From Cyanophora paradoxa (lineage: Eukaryota; Glaucocystophyceae; Cyanophorales; Cyanophoraceae), in assembly GCA_004431415.1 (NCBI GenBank), contig QPMI01000436.1, forward strand, positions 248,001 through 312,000: 64,000 nucleotides of DNA. The letters run 5' to 3'. The notes beneath the pieces are model-generated. The model had not been told where the DNA came from and made no database searches. It saw only the letters and a list, made by a program, of their open reading frames with translations. Positions 11,901 through 22,800 of this stretch are shown here, in pieces. Within the stretch, counting starts at the first letter, position 1, and the number at the start of each line of letters is the position of its first letter. Made by a program: the position numbers and the translations under genes.

Positions 11901-12939
11901 CCGAGCGCGCTCGCCACGACCAGGACGCGCCGGCCTGCCCCGGATCAAATCAGATCAGATCAGATCAGATCTGATCTGATCCGATTTGAGCGCACTGTTG
12001 GAGACGTTGAGCAGGATGAGGAGGGGGCAGACGGCCGCCAGCCAGCCCCGCACGGAGAGCTGCGGGAATGGCGAACGGCGGCGTCAGCTTGGGAAGCGCG
12101 GAAGAGAGCGTACCCCCGCGCCTGGGGGAAGACGGTGGCGAGGGTGTGCGCGATGACGAGGTTGAACGAGACCAGTACCCCCCAGAGCCCCGCCACGACC
12201 TGCCCGAGAGCGCCCGCGCCCGCGATCAAATTCGGAGGGCGCGGCGCAGCATGGCGCGGCGCGCATGGCCGTCCGCTCGCGCTCGCGCACCGCAAAAAGT
12301 ACGGCGCTCCGGCCGACTGCGCCGTACGCCTCCCGCCCGATCTCAGCGAAGCAGTCCTCGCCCTATGCATGCGCATGCGTCAGCGTGCGGCGTCAGCGCG
12401 CGCCCGGGCGCTGGCCCGGAGCCCGGGGCCAGCGCGTGCGCGGATCCCTGAGGCACAAGCCAGCGCTATGGGCATGCACCTGTATGCCAGCTTCTTTCCT
12501 CGATGCGAGGAGCATTCTGCACGAGACTCTGCGGGCGCGCAGGGCCGAGGCGGCGTCAGCATTAGCTAGCGCGCTCCCTGCAGCTTCGAGAGCCGGAGAG
12601 AGATGAGTCACCTGCATATCGCAGCTAGGAAGACGAAGCCCAGAAGCCCCGGAATGATCCCGAATCGCGAAACGGCGTAGGGCAACGCCAGGACGCCGGC
12701 ACCTGCCATGCTGTCAGCGCGGCGCGAGCGACTCGATCGCACCGCGAGAGGAAGCATGTAAGCACACTGCCCACGCCGGCACGCGCGCTCCGCGAGAGCC
12801 GTGCTTGCGCATGCGCACCGGTGAAACTTCGCACCAGATTCCCGAAGACGGCGAGCGGCGAGAGCTCGAGGGCCTCCGATGCGGACGACGCGCCCGCATC
12901 GGTCGGCAGGAGCGGCGCGCGCTCCGCGGCCGAGCTCAT
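8408..12939 (-). CDS. Amino acid/auxin permease (AAAP) family transporter
   Basis: Multi-pass membrane transporter of the AAAP (SLC32/36/38-like) family, expected to move amino acids across a membrane. Fifteen exons in transcript order: 12819-12939, 12612-12702, 12480-12528, 12291-12362, 12122-12199, 11996-12059, 11833-11934, 11289-11380, 10583-10657, 9813-9867, 9570-9628, 9357-9397, 8783-8926, 8687-8719, 8408-8609. They sum to 1278 nt (425 aa plus stop) with all phases matching. After a short acidic N-tail comes the family hallmark TGAGVLALPYAVSRFG (TM1), then FAEIGREAYGAVGRSAVLF, FNLVIAHTLATVFP, ILPMEAAMGEG, LAFYASFSVAAYAAFGS and TTILPPLFYARICGP. About 10-11 hydrophobic segments and the length suit the family. 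The introns after exons 5 and 12 need GC donors to stay in frame. Substrate and membrane cannot be told. It is divergent from the helicase gene. Confidence 0.92.
8931..11835 (-). repeat. C-rich homopolymer tracts in transporter introns
   Basis: Plus-strand G runs (about 30 G at 8931-8960, plus runs near 9538-9553, 9880-9892, 10848-10868, 11610-11622 and 11760-11820) all lie in introns of this minus-strand gene. On the transcribed sense strand they are C or CCCCT tracts. They are listed because they create long false ORFs rich in Pro/Arg or Gly on both strands. Confidence 0.85.
10328..10596 (-). repeat. Intronic copies of an exon 3' end with its splice donor
   Basis: Exon 9 of the transporter ends (reading minus) in GCCATCGCCCTC followed by donor GTGCGC, at 10580-10594. 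The same junction recurs in the downstream intron at about 10457-10472 and 10329-10344, each followed by the same AAGCTT-rich sequence, forming units of about 123 and 128 bp. The copies have no acceptor and are unlikely to be exons. Weaker look-alikes lie near 10095 and 10163. Confidence 0.8.
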
Positions 12940-13680
12940 GTGAAAATGGGCGGATCGCGGGCCCGCGTACGCATACGCGCGAACGAAGTGCGCTGTATCC
13001 CTTACGATCGCCGCAAGGCAACAGGGGTGCGCCATCGAGCGATCCGGCGTTCATGTGGATCGTGAAAAGCTCCTAAAGCTGCCGGCGCGACCGTCGGACG
13101 TGCACAGGTAGGCAGCCCTCGCGCCCGCATATGCATGTCGGTATCGCTGCGCGCCCGGCCCCGGCCCGATCGTGATCCTGTGAGCGCAGATCCGCACTCT
13201 GATGCTCATTGGATCTCGAGGCGTGACGAGCTCGAGCAGCGAGCGAACGTCGGCCAGCACCGAGCCGCGAACTTGCAATTGAGGTCTATCTGCGGCCTAA
13301 GGCGACTCTGGCATCGATCGCTCCATCTGGGGAGGCTGTAGAGGAACCGCGCGGCTGCAGATCTAGATCTCCGCCACGCGCGATCTCCGCGCGCGCGCCG
13401 GCCGCGGCGCGGCCTGCATGCGCAGCTGCAGCTGCAGCTGGCACCTCCGATCCGTGCGCATGCGCAGCGCGTCCGCGGCCCGGTGCGCCCGCCCACGCGC
13501 CCCACCTGCGTGCGCCCGCACGCGTACGCGCCCGTCCCGCATGAGCTGATGATGACCGGCCGCGCATGCGCATGCGCAGATCCAGCTGCAGCTCTCTAGC
13601 TAGAGACAGAACCTCTCGACCGCGGGCCGGCCGCGGCAGCAGCTCACAGGCCTAGGTCGTAGCTTCCTACGCATTTAGCG
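12940..13680. promoter_or_regulatory. Divergent intergenic region (transporter / helicase)
   Basis: These 741 bp separate the start codons of two divergent genes and must hold at least part of both promoters. No TATA box was identified. The region is very rich in self-complementary words (TGCGCATGCGCA, CAGCTGCAGCTG, AGATCTAGATCT), which also occur in other non-coding DNA here, so they are not evidence of specific binding sites. Confidence 0.5.
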
Positions 13681-15363
13681 ATGGATACGGAGGCTTCAGC
13701 GACGGGAGAGGCTCCTCTGGACGCCCCGGCCGCCTCTCCCACCGCGGCCGCCCCCGCCCCGGCGGCCCTGCGGGACCCGCTGGAGCATCTGCTGGAGCGG
13801 CGCGCGGCCGGCGCGGCGGCCGGCGCGGCGGGGTCCGCCGCCATGCCGGCCCTCTCGCCGATCGCTCTGGAGCCGCCGCGGCCAGATCCAGAGCCCGAGG
13901 CGGACTGGGATCCGGAGGCTCTGGCGCTGGAGGCGGAGGCCGCGGCCGCGGCCGGGCCGCCCTCCGTGGATCCGGAGCTGGACCGGATGGACGAGGCCGG
14001 GCAGGCCGCCGACGAGCGCGCCGTGGAGGAGGAGCTGGCGCGGCTCACGGGCGAGGCGCGCCGCGAGGACTGCTGGTGCGCTCCAGATCTAGGTCTAGGT
14101 CTTCGAATTCGAATCTTCGAATTCTAGTACCTAATTGTAAAGCGAATCTTCTAGTGAGCTCTCGATCTATAGCTAGAGTTTCGATTCGGATCTTCTAGTA
14201 CCTAACGCTCGCGCGCCGCGCGCGCCGCGCAGGGAGGTGGACGTGACGCAGCGGTGCCAGCGCGAGTGGCGCAAGCTCGGCGCGCCGCTGCAGCACATCG
14301 TGCTGCACAAGCTTCGCGAGCTGGTTGCCGGTCGCGAGGGGCGCGCGCACCAGACGAACACGGCCAAGTGGCTGAACGTGCGTCGATCCCGACTTCGATC
14401 CCGAAGCCCCTCGTTGCTTCGATCCCGATGCTCGTTGCTTCGATCCCGACAGAGCGGGGGCGGCCTGAACCTCATGGAGAGCTGGATGGGCCGGCGCGGC
14501 CAGGGCAAGGCCTTCCGTCTGCTGTGGGAGGAGGTTCGCATCTCGACTTTCAACTCTTTCGCGTGCCTTCGTTTAATTAATATATATGCGCGCGCCTGGC
14601 CGCAGGTATGGGCATGGTCGGAGACATTCGACTGCTGGCGGGATCGGATCCTTCTCTGGTAGGCATCCTCTCCCAACTGATAAAATTGGATCGATCGATC
14701 TTTACTTCGTCAATCTCACGTTTGCGCGCGCAGGGGACCGTGCCACAAGAACGACATCCACCGAACCGTCGGGCACATCATGAAGGCGCACAGGAGGCGG
14801 GCGGCGCTAGAGCGCGAGGCGCCGCCCCCGAGGCCGCCGGAGCGGCCGCTGCGCTCCGGCGGCGTGGTGCGGCCGCGGCGGCTCCAGGCGGGGCTCGGGA
14901 GGACGGAGAAGGCCGGAGAGGCCGCAGCGAGATTCGACCCGGACTACACTTTGGGGCTGGAGGCCCTCTCCCTTCCCAGGGCGGCGCCCGACGAGCCCGG
15001 AGCACCCGGGCGGACGTCGACGCGCGGGGGCCTCTCCAGCCGGGGTGCAGCATTCATGTGAAGCATAGACCACCTGAAATTTGAATTTGAATTCCGGCGC
15101 GCAGACAAGGAGGAGCTGGCGCGGGTCCGCGCCCGCGCGGGCGAGCTGGCCCGGCGCGAGCTCTCCGGCCGCGGCCGGGATTCGAACCCCGGCAGCGGCC
15201 TGGCCGGGCGCGAACGCGCGAGACACGTCCAGGCCGTCGAGTGCGCCGCGCCCCCTACCCCCCTCCTCTCCCCCTTCCCCTCCATCCCCCCCCCCCCCCC
15301 CCCCTCCACCCTGGCCTTCCCTCCCCTCTCCCACCCCCTCCCCTCCCATCCGCCCCCCCCCCG

Positions 15364-15396
<33 letters not shown>

Positions 15397-16810
15397 CCCA
15401 CCCCCCACACCACCCCCCACCCCTTATTTCATAATTCTCTTTGCTTTATATAGTTCAAACTTAGTGCTTCGGGCTCTATCCCCTCTAGATCTTGCGCCTT
15501 TCTAGCTTATAAAATTAAGCTTTAGTTTGATATTAATGTTTTGAACTTCAACACTACGTTAACTTCGAAATTCAACGCTTACGCTAACCTCCTCGACGTT
15601 GCAGGCAGGAGTGCGCGATCATCTGCGCGGAGGGCCCCCTCGTGGTCGTCGGGCGGTCCGGCACGGGGAAGACAGCCTGCGCCCTCGCCCGGTGCCCTCC
15701 CGGCCTCCAATAAATTCGACTGGCTTCGCTTCGGAAATCGGATAATTCTAGATACATTCTTCTGCTTCTTTTGATCTTGATGCTAGATTCTAGATAGGAA
15801 TCTGATATCATGAGAGAAGCCTCCATTTGAAAATCTATGGACTCTATGGACGTTCTAGAAACTATGATAGAGCTCTGACATTGTTCCGGCAGGATCTGGT
15901 CTCGCTACCACGCGTACTTCAGCATCAGCCGCGGCGTGCCCCTCCTCGACTCCGGCGCGAGCCACCTGCGCATCGTCTACATCACGACGAACTCGATGCT
16001 GCTCAAGAAAGTTCAGCGGGATTTCACTGCTCTGGTGAGCAAGCTCAAGTCGGCTCTGCTTGGCCGGTACAATTTAAGCATTAATGGTTTGCGCAGGAGC
16101 CGGAGCACATGCTCCTCGCGCCGCCCGGCGAGCAGCAGCAGCAGCAGCAGCAGGAGGCAGCCGCCGCCGCAGCCGCGGCCGCGGAGGGCGAGGGCCGCGG
16201 GCGGCAGCGCCGGAGCGAGGCCGCGCCGCTGGGTTCCGGCGACGGCGACCTGGGCGACTGCCTCGCGGACCTGAGGGACGACGCGTACCCCCTGTTCGGT
16301 GCCCCCACCCCCTACCTTTTAGCTTAAGAATTGAATTAAAGCTTCCTACACTAGCCAAAAGACTGAAGATTAAAGCTTCCAAAGCTTAAGCGGGCCTTCA
16401 GATTGAAGCTTCCGTCCCGCCCAAACCGAGTGCTCGCCGAGTCGGTTTTATTTCTGCCGCAGTGACGGCCCGGCGGGACGCAATTGCAAGCGGCTCTAGA
16501 TCTGCGCGGCTCTTTAGGATTAAGATATTTAGGCGTTTATGATATAAGGCCTCCGACTCTTAAGCGTTTACGATTATATTAATTAAGCTTTAGCTTCTAT
16601 CAGCGCTCTCTCATGGGCTAATTGTTTCTGTTTTTTGCTGCCGCAGTGACGGGCCGCAAGTGGCTCGACCTGGTGGACGGGACGCTCGAGCGCCCGTTCT
16701 TCCCGCGGGGCGAGGGCGGGAGGATCGCGGGGCGCCCCGGGCGCTGGGTGGACGACGAGTTCTTCGCCTCGAAGCTCTGGGGTGACCTGGCGCGCGCCGC
16801 GCAGCGCAAG

Positions 16811-16841
<31 letters not shown>

Positions 16842-19800
16842 GCAAAGCGACCCAGCAGCCGCCGCCGCTGCCGCACTCGCAGCTCGTCTGGACGGAGTTC
16901 ATGTCCCTGATCGCGTGAGCGCTGGCGCGGGCGCCGCGCGCCTTGTGTTCTTTCCCATCGAAATCACTAATCTTAAGCGTCTTGGGATTTTGGCTCGCAG
17001 CGGAAGCGTGGAGAGCCTTCAGACGGAGGACGGGTACGTGGACCTCGCGACGTACCAGGAGATGGGGCGGAACCGCTCGCGCCTGGCGAGCGACCGCGAG
17101 GTGCGCTAGCGCTCTATATAGATCTTAGGAGGGAAGTTTAATTGATGTCGTTGGTGAGCTGCGCGGCTTTATATATATGATTTAGCCATGGCCATGGCCA
17201 TAGCTCAATGTGATCTTTTTCATTAATTGGAGGTGCGCTTCCTATGGTGCGCGCGCACTTGTAGCTCTATATAGCTCTATATATATAGCACTATGTTTAT
17301 CCATGGCCATATCTCTATATGATCTTTTTCATTAATTGGAACCGCTCGCGGCCGGCGGGCGACGCGCAGCGGGCGCTGGTCCACGAGCTCTACGGGCAGT
17401 ACCGTCGGGTCAAGGAGGCGGACCGGCTCTTCGACGTGACGGTCAGCGTTTATTTATTCGGGATCGTTCAATTTGATCAGGAGATTATCAAGACTTCTGA
17501 AATCACCGTTGAACTTTAACTGGCAAATAAATCAGCAGTTGGTTAATCCATAAATCGTTTGCTTAACCCGGCCAGAATATGAATGCACCGCCTTTTAAAT
17601 AATCTGCTGACCGCTGTGCCTCATGATCAGGACGTGGTGCATCACATCTACCGCGAGGTCAAGGCGGGGCGGCGCCGCCCCGTCCCCATCCACGAGCTCG
17701 TCGTCGACGAGGCGAGCTCAAGCGCCCTTTGATTTCCTCCACGAGCTTTAAGCCAATTTGATTTGCCCTTAAGCCATACATAGCCGGTCTCCCCTTTATT
17801 CGGATCCAGATCCAGATTATATTTGTAGTGCGAATTTCTTCCTCGCGCGGCTTTAAAACCTCTCGGGGCTGGGCCGTCCTCGAACCTCTCGCGCCCGGGC
17901 CGGCCTCACGGGCCGGCCTTGCAGGTGCAAGACTTCACGGGGGCGGAGCTGGGCCTCGTGGCGACGCTCGCCTCGGACCTCGGGGGCCTCTTCTTCTGCG
18001 GCGACACCTGCCAGACCGTCGCCCGCGGTGCGCCTTATAATTACCATGGCCTTCTTAACTACACTTCACTCGAGCTCATACATTCATTTCTAGGCCTCGC
18101 TTGTTCTTATGCTCTCGTTTCCAGGCCTCGCGTTCCGCATCTGCGACCTGCGGTCCGTCCTGCACCACCTCTTCGGGAAGGGCGCGCCCCTCCGCCTCGA
18201 CCACCTCTCCCTCGTGCGCGGCGCCGGCGCGCTTCTCGCGCGCCAGAGATAACGCTCTGACTCGCGATCGGGCTTTAATTGACGCCCAAACAATGTTAAC
18301 GTTATCGCGTTTTTGCGCGTGGCCAGAACTACCGCTCGCACGACGGCATCCTGGCCTGCGCCGCCGTCTGCGTCGACATGCTCCTCGTCCTCTTCCCCAA
18401 GGAGATCGACGAACTCCCTCGCGACCAAGGCGCGTGCACGGTTGACATGTCGACTTCGCTCGACTCTAGATCTGATAATCCTGTGCCATGGCCAGGCCTT
18501 CGCTCGGGGCTTCCGCCGTCCCTGCTCCGCGCGTCCAGCGAGCCCAGCCTCACCACATTCCTCTTCGGCTCCGCTGCGTCTTCGAATTCGGGCGGCGCGG
18601 CCCCCTCCTTCGGGCCCGACCAGGTCAATATTTCCGCGCTCTCTGTATATTTAAACCTGGAAACTTTATATCGTTTAAACAATGAATATACAAACCTGGA
18701 AACTTTATATTGTTTACACTCGCGCTTTAATTTCTGATCTGATCTGTGATCTTTGAGCTGTGGCCAGGTCGTCATCGTGCGGAGCGTGGCCAGCGCGCGG
18801 GGCGAGCGGCTGCGGGCGCAGCTGCGGCGCCTGCTCAGCGACTCGATCGTGTTGACGGTGGAGGAGGCGAAGGGCCTCGAGTTCGAGGAGGTCCTCCTGT
18901 GCGCTTTCCGTTCTCTATATAATCCTTGAAATATTAATTTGACGTCATTTACACTTTGATTCTCTATATAAACATTGCATGAAACTTTGCACTACCTTCC
19001 CTGACATTCTATATTATTACGAAACGGCTGATGGCCGCGGGGCAGGTTCAACTTCTTCACGGACGGACCGGCCTTGGACGAGGGCCCCGCCGCGGCCGCG
19101 GGCCCCAAGCGGGGCGGGAAGGAGGCCCCGCTCCTCCCCGAGGAGCTGAGGCAGCGGGGCTCGGCGGCGCGCGCCCGCATGTGGCAGGGCGCGGTGCAGG
19201 CGGGGCGGGAGGAGGTGCTGGCGCGCGCGAGCCCCGCCGCGCATTTGGACCCGGATCCGGCCGAAGCTAGCGCCGGCCGCGGGCCCTCCTCGCGATCGGT
19301 CCGTCGACGCCGTCACCTCGAATTCCATCAATGTTTCGACGCCTTTCGCTTACTTTTCGCGTTTTCGAAGGCACACTTCGACCCGTACGCCAACCGCCTC
19401 GTCGCGACGGAGCTGAAGCACCTGTACACGTCGCTCACCCGTGCCAAGACCGCCGTCTGGTGCGCGCCTTCTTAGAAACTTGATCTAATCCAATTTCGAT
19501 TCACGTTGCAATATTAATAGGATCTTTGACGAGGACGAGAAGGCGCGGAAGCCGATGTTCGATCTGCTCGCCGAAGCGCGCGTCGTCGAGGTCCGCTTGC
19601 AACTGGATCTAGATCGCTCGATTAAATTTCTTTCGTTCGACTTGAGCTCTGTGTTTACGTACATGTACAGTCCGTCGCGGAGGACGCGGCGATGGCCATG
19701 GGCGGCGTCGCGCTGTCGAGGGCGACCGGCACGCCGGAGCAGTGGCGGCGGCGCGGCCTCTCGTACATGGAGGCCGGCCTGTTCGGGCAGGCGGAGCTCG

Positions 19801-22800
19801 CGTTCCGCAGGGGCGGGGACGAGCGGCTCGCGTCCGTCGCCCGCGCCGAGGTCGAGCTCGCCGCGGCCGGTTCGCAATTTCTATAAACGGATTCTAAGCA
19901 ATCATGAAGTTCGAATTATTTCAGACGCTGTCAAGGACGAGCGCAAGCGGAAAGGAAGGCTGCTGGTCGCCGCGAGGCTGTTCGAGAGCGCGGACGAAAA
20001 GTCGCGCTCCGCCGACTGCTACGAAGCGTGCGCTCTTCTCTGCCTTGTCCTCCGGATCCCCGTCCTGCGTGTAAAATTCTTACACTTGACACAGCGTGGG
20101 CGACCGCGAGAAAGCACGCAGCGTCGGCGGGCTGCCCTGGTTGGAGCAATGGGCGGCGAAGCTGCTCTCGAAGAGCGGCTGTGAGGCCGCGGTGTATGGG
20201 GAGGCGGCCAAGGAACTCGAGCTCGCGCAACTGGCATCGGCGGACTTCGACGGCAGCAGCGGCAGCGCGGTCGGGTCTGCAGAGCGAGAGGAGATGCAGG
20301 AGCTCAAGAGCTCGCTGCGAGCACGGGCCGCCGAGCTCTTCGGGCGGGCGGCGGCGGTCGGGCAGAAGTCGCAGGCCCCTCGGAAGCAGGTGCACGCTTG
20401 GGCGACGCAGGCGGTGGATATCTGGTTGGACTTGGGCTCGCGTTTCGCACACGCTTCCAATTCCGCCGAGGTGCGCCGCACATATCTTCCACGAAATTCG
20501 ACCGACCCTCGAACTGTCTTTAATTTGACTGCCGTTTTTGGCGCAGTCGTTCCGCGTCTTCGCTGAAGTCTGCGACACGAGCGACGGCGACACGAGCAGG
20601 CTGCTCTCGCTGCGGGCGGCGGCTCGGCGGACCCGGGACACCGGGGCCCTGAAGAGGGCGGCCGAGCTGGAGTGCGCGAGGATGGTGCGGGCGGCAGAGG
20701 CGGCGGACCAGCGGGCCAAGGAGGCGCTCGGGCGGTGCGCGTGGCGGGAGGGCGAGGACCTGGCGAGGGAGGCCGTCGCAAGGTGGGCGGAGCTGCAGAG
20801 GCGCGCCCCGAGAGCCCACGCGCAGCACCGCGAGGCGGCCGACGCGGTGCGTGCGCTTTACTTGTGCGCGCGATTTGTAGATCGGCCGAGCAGCTGACGA
20901 TCGGCGCAGGCGGTTGTGCGGCTCGCGACCGCCCTGTGCACCCTGGCGGGCCTCTCCAAAGGAAAGGAGCCGCGTCTCGCGGCCTCCCGCGTCACCGAGG
21001 CCGTGGAAAACCTTGCGGGCATTACTGCCCGCTACGGGCCGGCGCGCAGCCTCGTCATGCGGATGCTCGGCGGATCGCTGAAGCTCGGCCCTTGCGGCTC
21101 GTGGGCAATGCTGCACAGGAGGCGGACCGCACTGGCAGCGGCACTCGCCTCCGTTATCAGTGGCGTGCGCACGGACGTCGACCGCGACGCCGACATGGCC
21201 AGGGCGTGCGCAGCAGTAGCCGATCACATCACCGACTGTCTTCTCGAGTCAGTCGATGACCGTATCATGTCGGTATTCTATACCTGTGCGGTCTCAGCGG
21301 CCATGTTTTGGCAGCATGCGGGCCGCTTTGCCACAGACAGCAAAGAACGCGCATCGTTTGCGTTTGCAGCAATGGAGATGTGGTTTATGGCGGTTTCCGG
21401 ATATCGATCCATCGATATCGGAACTCGCCCGCACGTTAGCGCTTCCATGGTAAGAGCTTCGAATTTCGAATACTGCTTCGCCATCTTATAATGAATATTA
21501 GATCTACTTATTATTTACAACCGACATTCATACTGTTCCTTCGCAGGCTAACGCTTGTCACCTTCTTTCCCGGGAGCTCGTCGAATGCGGGTTCGAGTTC
21601 CTCGACGACGCCCTTCGCGTGGCCCGCATGGCCGCGGACTTGGACCCGACGGACGACGCCCTCCGCTGGCTCGGCAATCTGCAGCGAATGCTGGAGACAG
21701 TCGAGCATTCCCAGGCTTCCGTGGACATGTGCGCCGTACCGGTGCCCGACCAGACGCAGCAGCTCGCGGAACGCGCCTGCGAGGACGGCCGCTGGGACGA
21801 GGCCGAGCGCCACGCCCGGTCGGCTCTGACCGGCTGGCAGGCGCTTCGCGAGAAGGCGCAGGAGCCAAACAAGAGCGCCGCATGCACCCGGGCAGCCCAC
21901 GAGGTGCGACCGGCAGGGTCAAGCTGCAGCTTGAAGCCGACTCCAGAGATTCATTTGCCCAAATTAACCTTAATTCAAAGATCGCTCCCGTTTGTGACGC
22001 CGGAAAACCGCGCAGACGTCGCTGCTGCTCGCGCGGGCGCTCGTCGGGCAGCAGCGGCCCGAGGACGCCCTGCTCGCGCTGGGCGAGTCGTTCCTGCGGG
22101 ACACGGCGGCCGCGGACCTCCTCATCGCTGCGCTGGAGGCGGCGAAGCAGAAGCCACCGGAGACGACGGAGACCCTCCGGCAGAGGGTGGCGGCCATGTG
22201 GCCGATCGTCGAGTCCGACTGCGAGCACCTCAAGAAACTCCCGTCCGACTATCTCCACAAGATGTACTACGCCGCCGCGGAGAGCCTCGTCATCCACGCG
22301 CCGCGAGGCGAGATCGACCTCCGCGAATTCGTGATCAGCCAGCGAGTGCAGGCGATTTTCTGGCGGCGCGCAGCGGACGTGACCATAGATTCGACTTTGA
22401 TGGAGAAGTGCGGGCGCAACGCCGTCGAATCGTGGAAGCGCTCGAATCCGCACGCGAGCCCTACTGGCCACGTCGACGTGCGCATGCGCAGTCCGGCCTC
22501 GAAACGCTTAATTATTTTTTTGGCTGCGCGCTGCTGATTTATTAATTACATCGTTGTTTCGCATGCACAGGGGGCGCACATCTACACTCGGCTCGCGTTG
22601 TCGCTGGAGAACCAATTCAAACTAACGGAAGCGATGCACTGCATAAAGCACGCGCTGCATCACGGCCCAAACGACCCGACCGCGACCCAGGCGCGGGCGA
22701 GGCTTCAGAAACTCCACCCGCTGATGGTCAAACAAGCCCGGATCCAGCTGCACGCGTTCACGGTGGCGCACCGCACCGAAATGGGCTCGGAGACGCCGCG

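Noticed and set aside
8656-11974. Very long ORFs on both strands, up to 405 residues
   Set aside because: They read through intronic G/C runs. The transporter exons lie in short pieces of several frames, and the phase-consistent exon model replaces these ORFs.
16109-16327. CAG repeat in the helicase (seven Gln followed by Ala codons) as an unstable repeat
   Set aside because: It is short and in frame within an otherwise normal exon, so it is an ordinary low-complexity linker.
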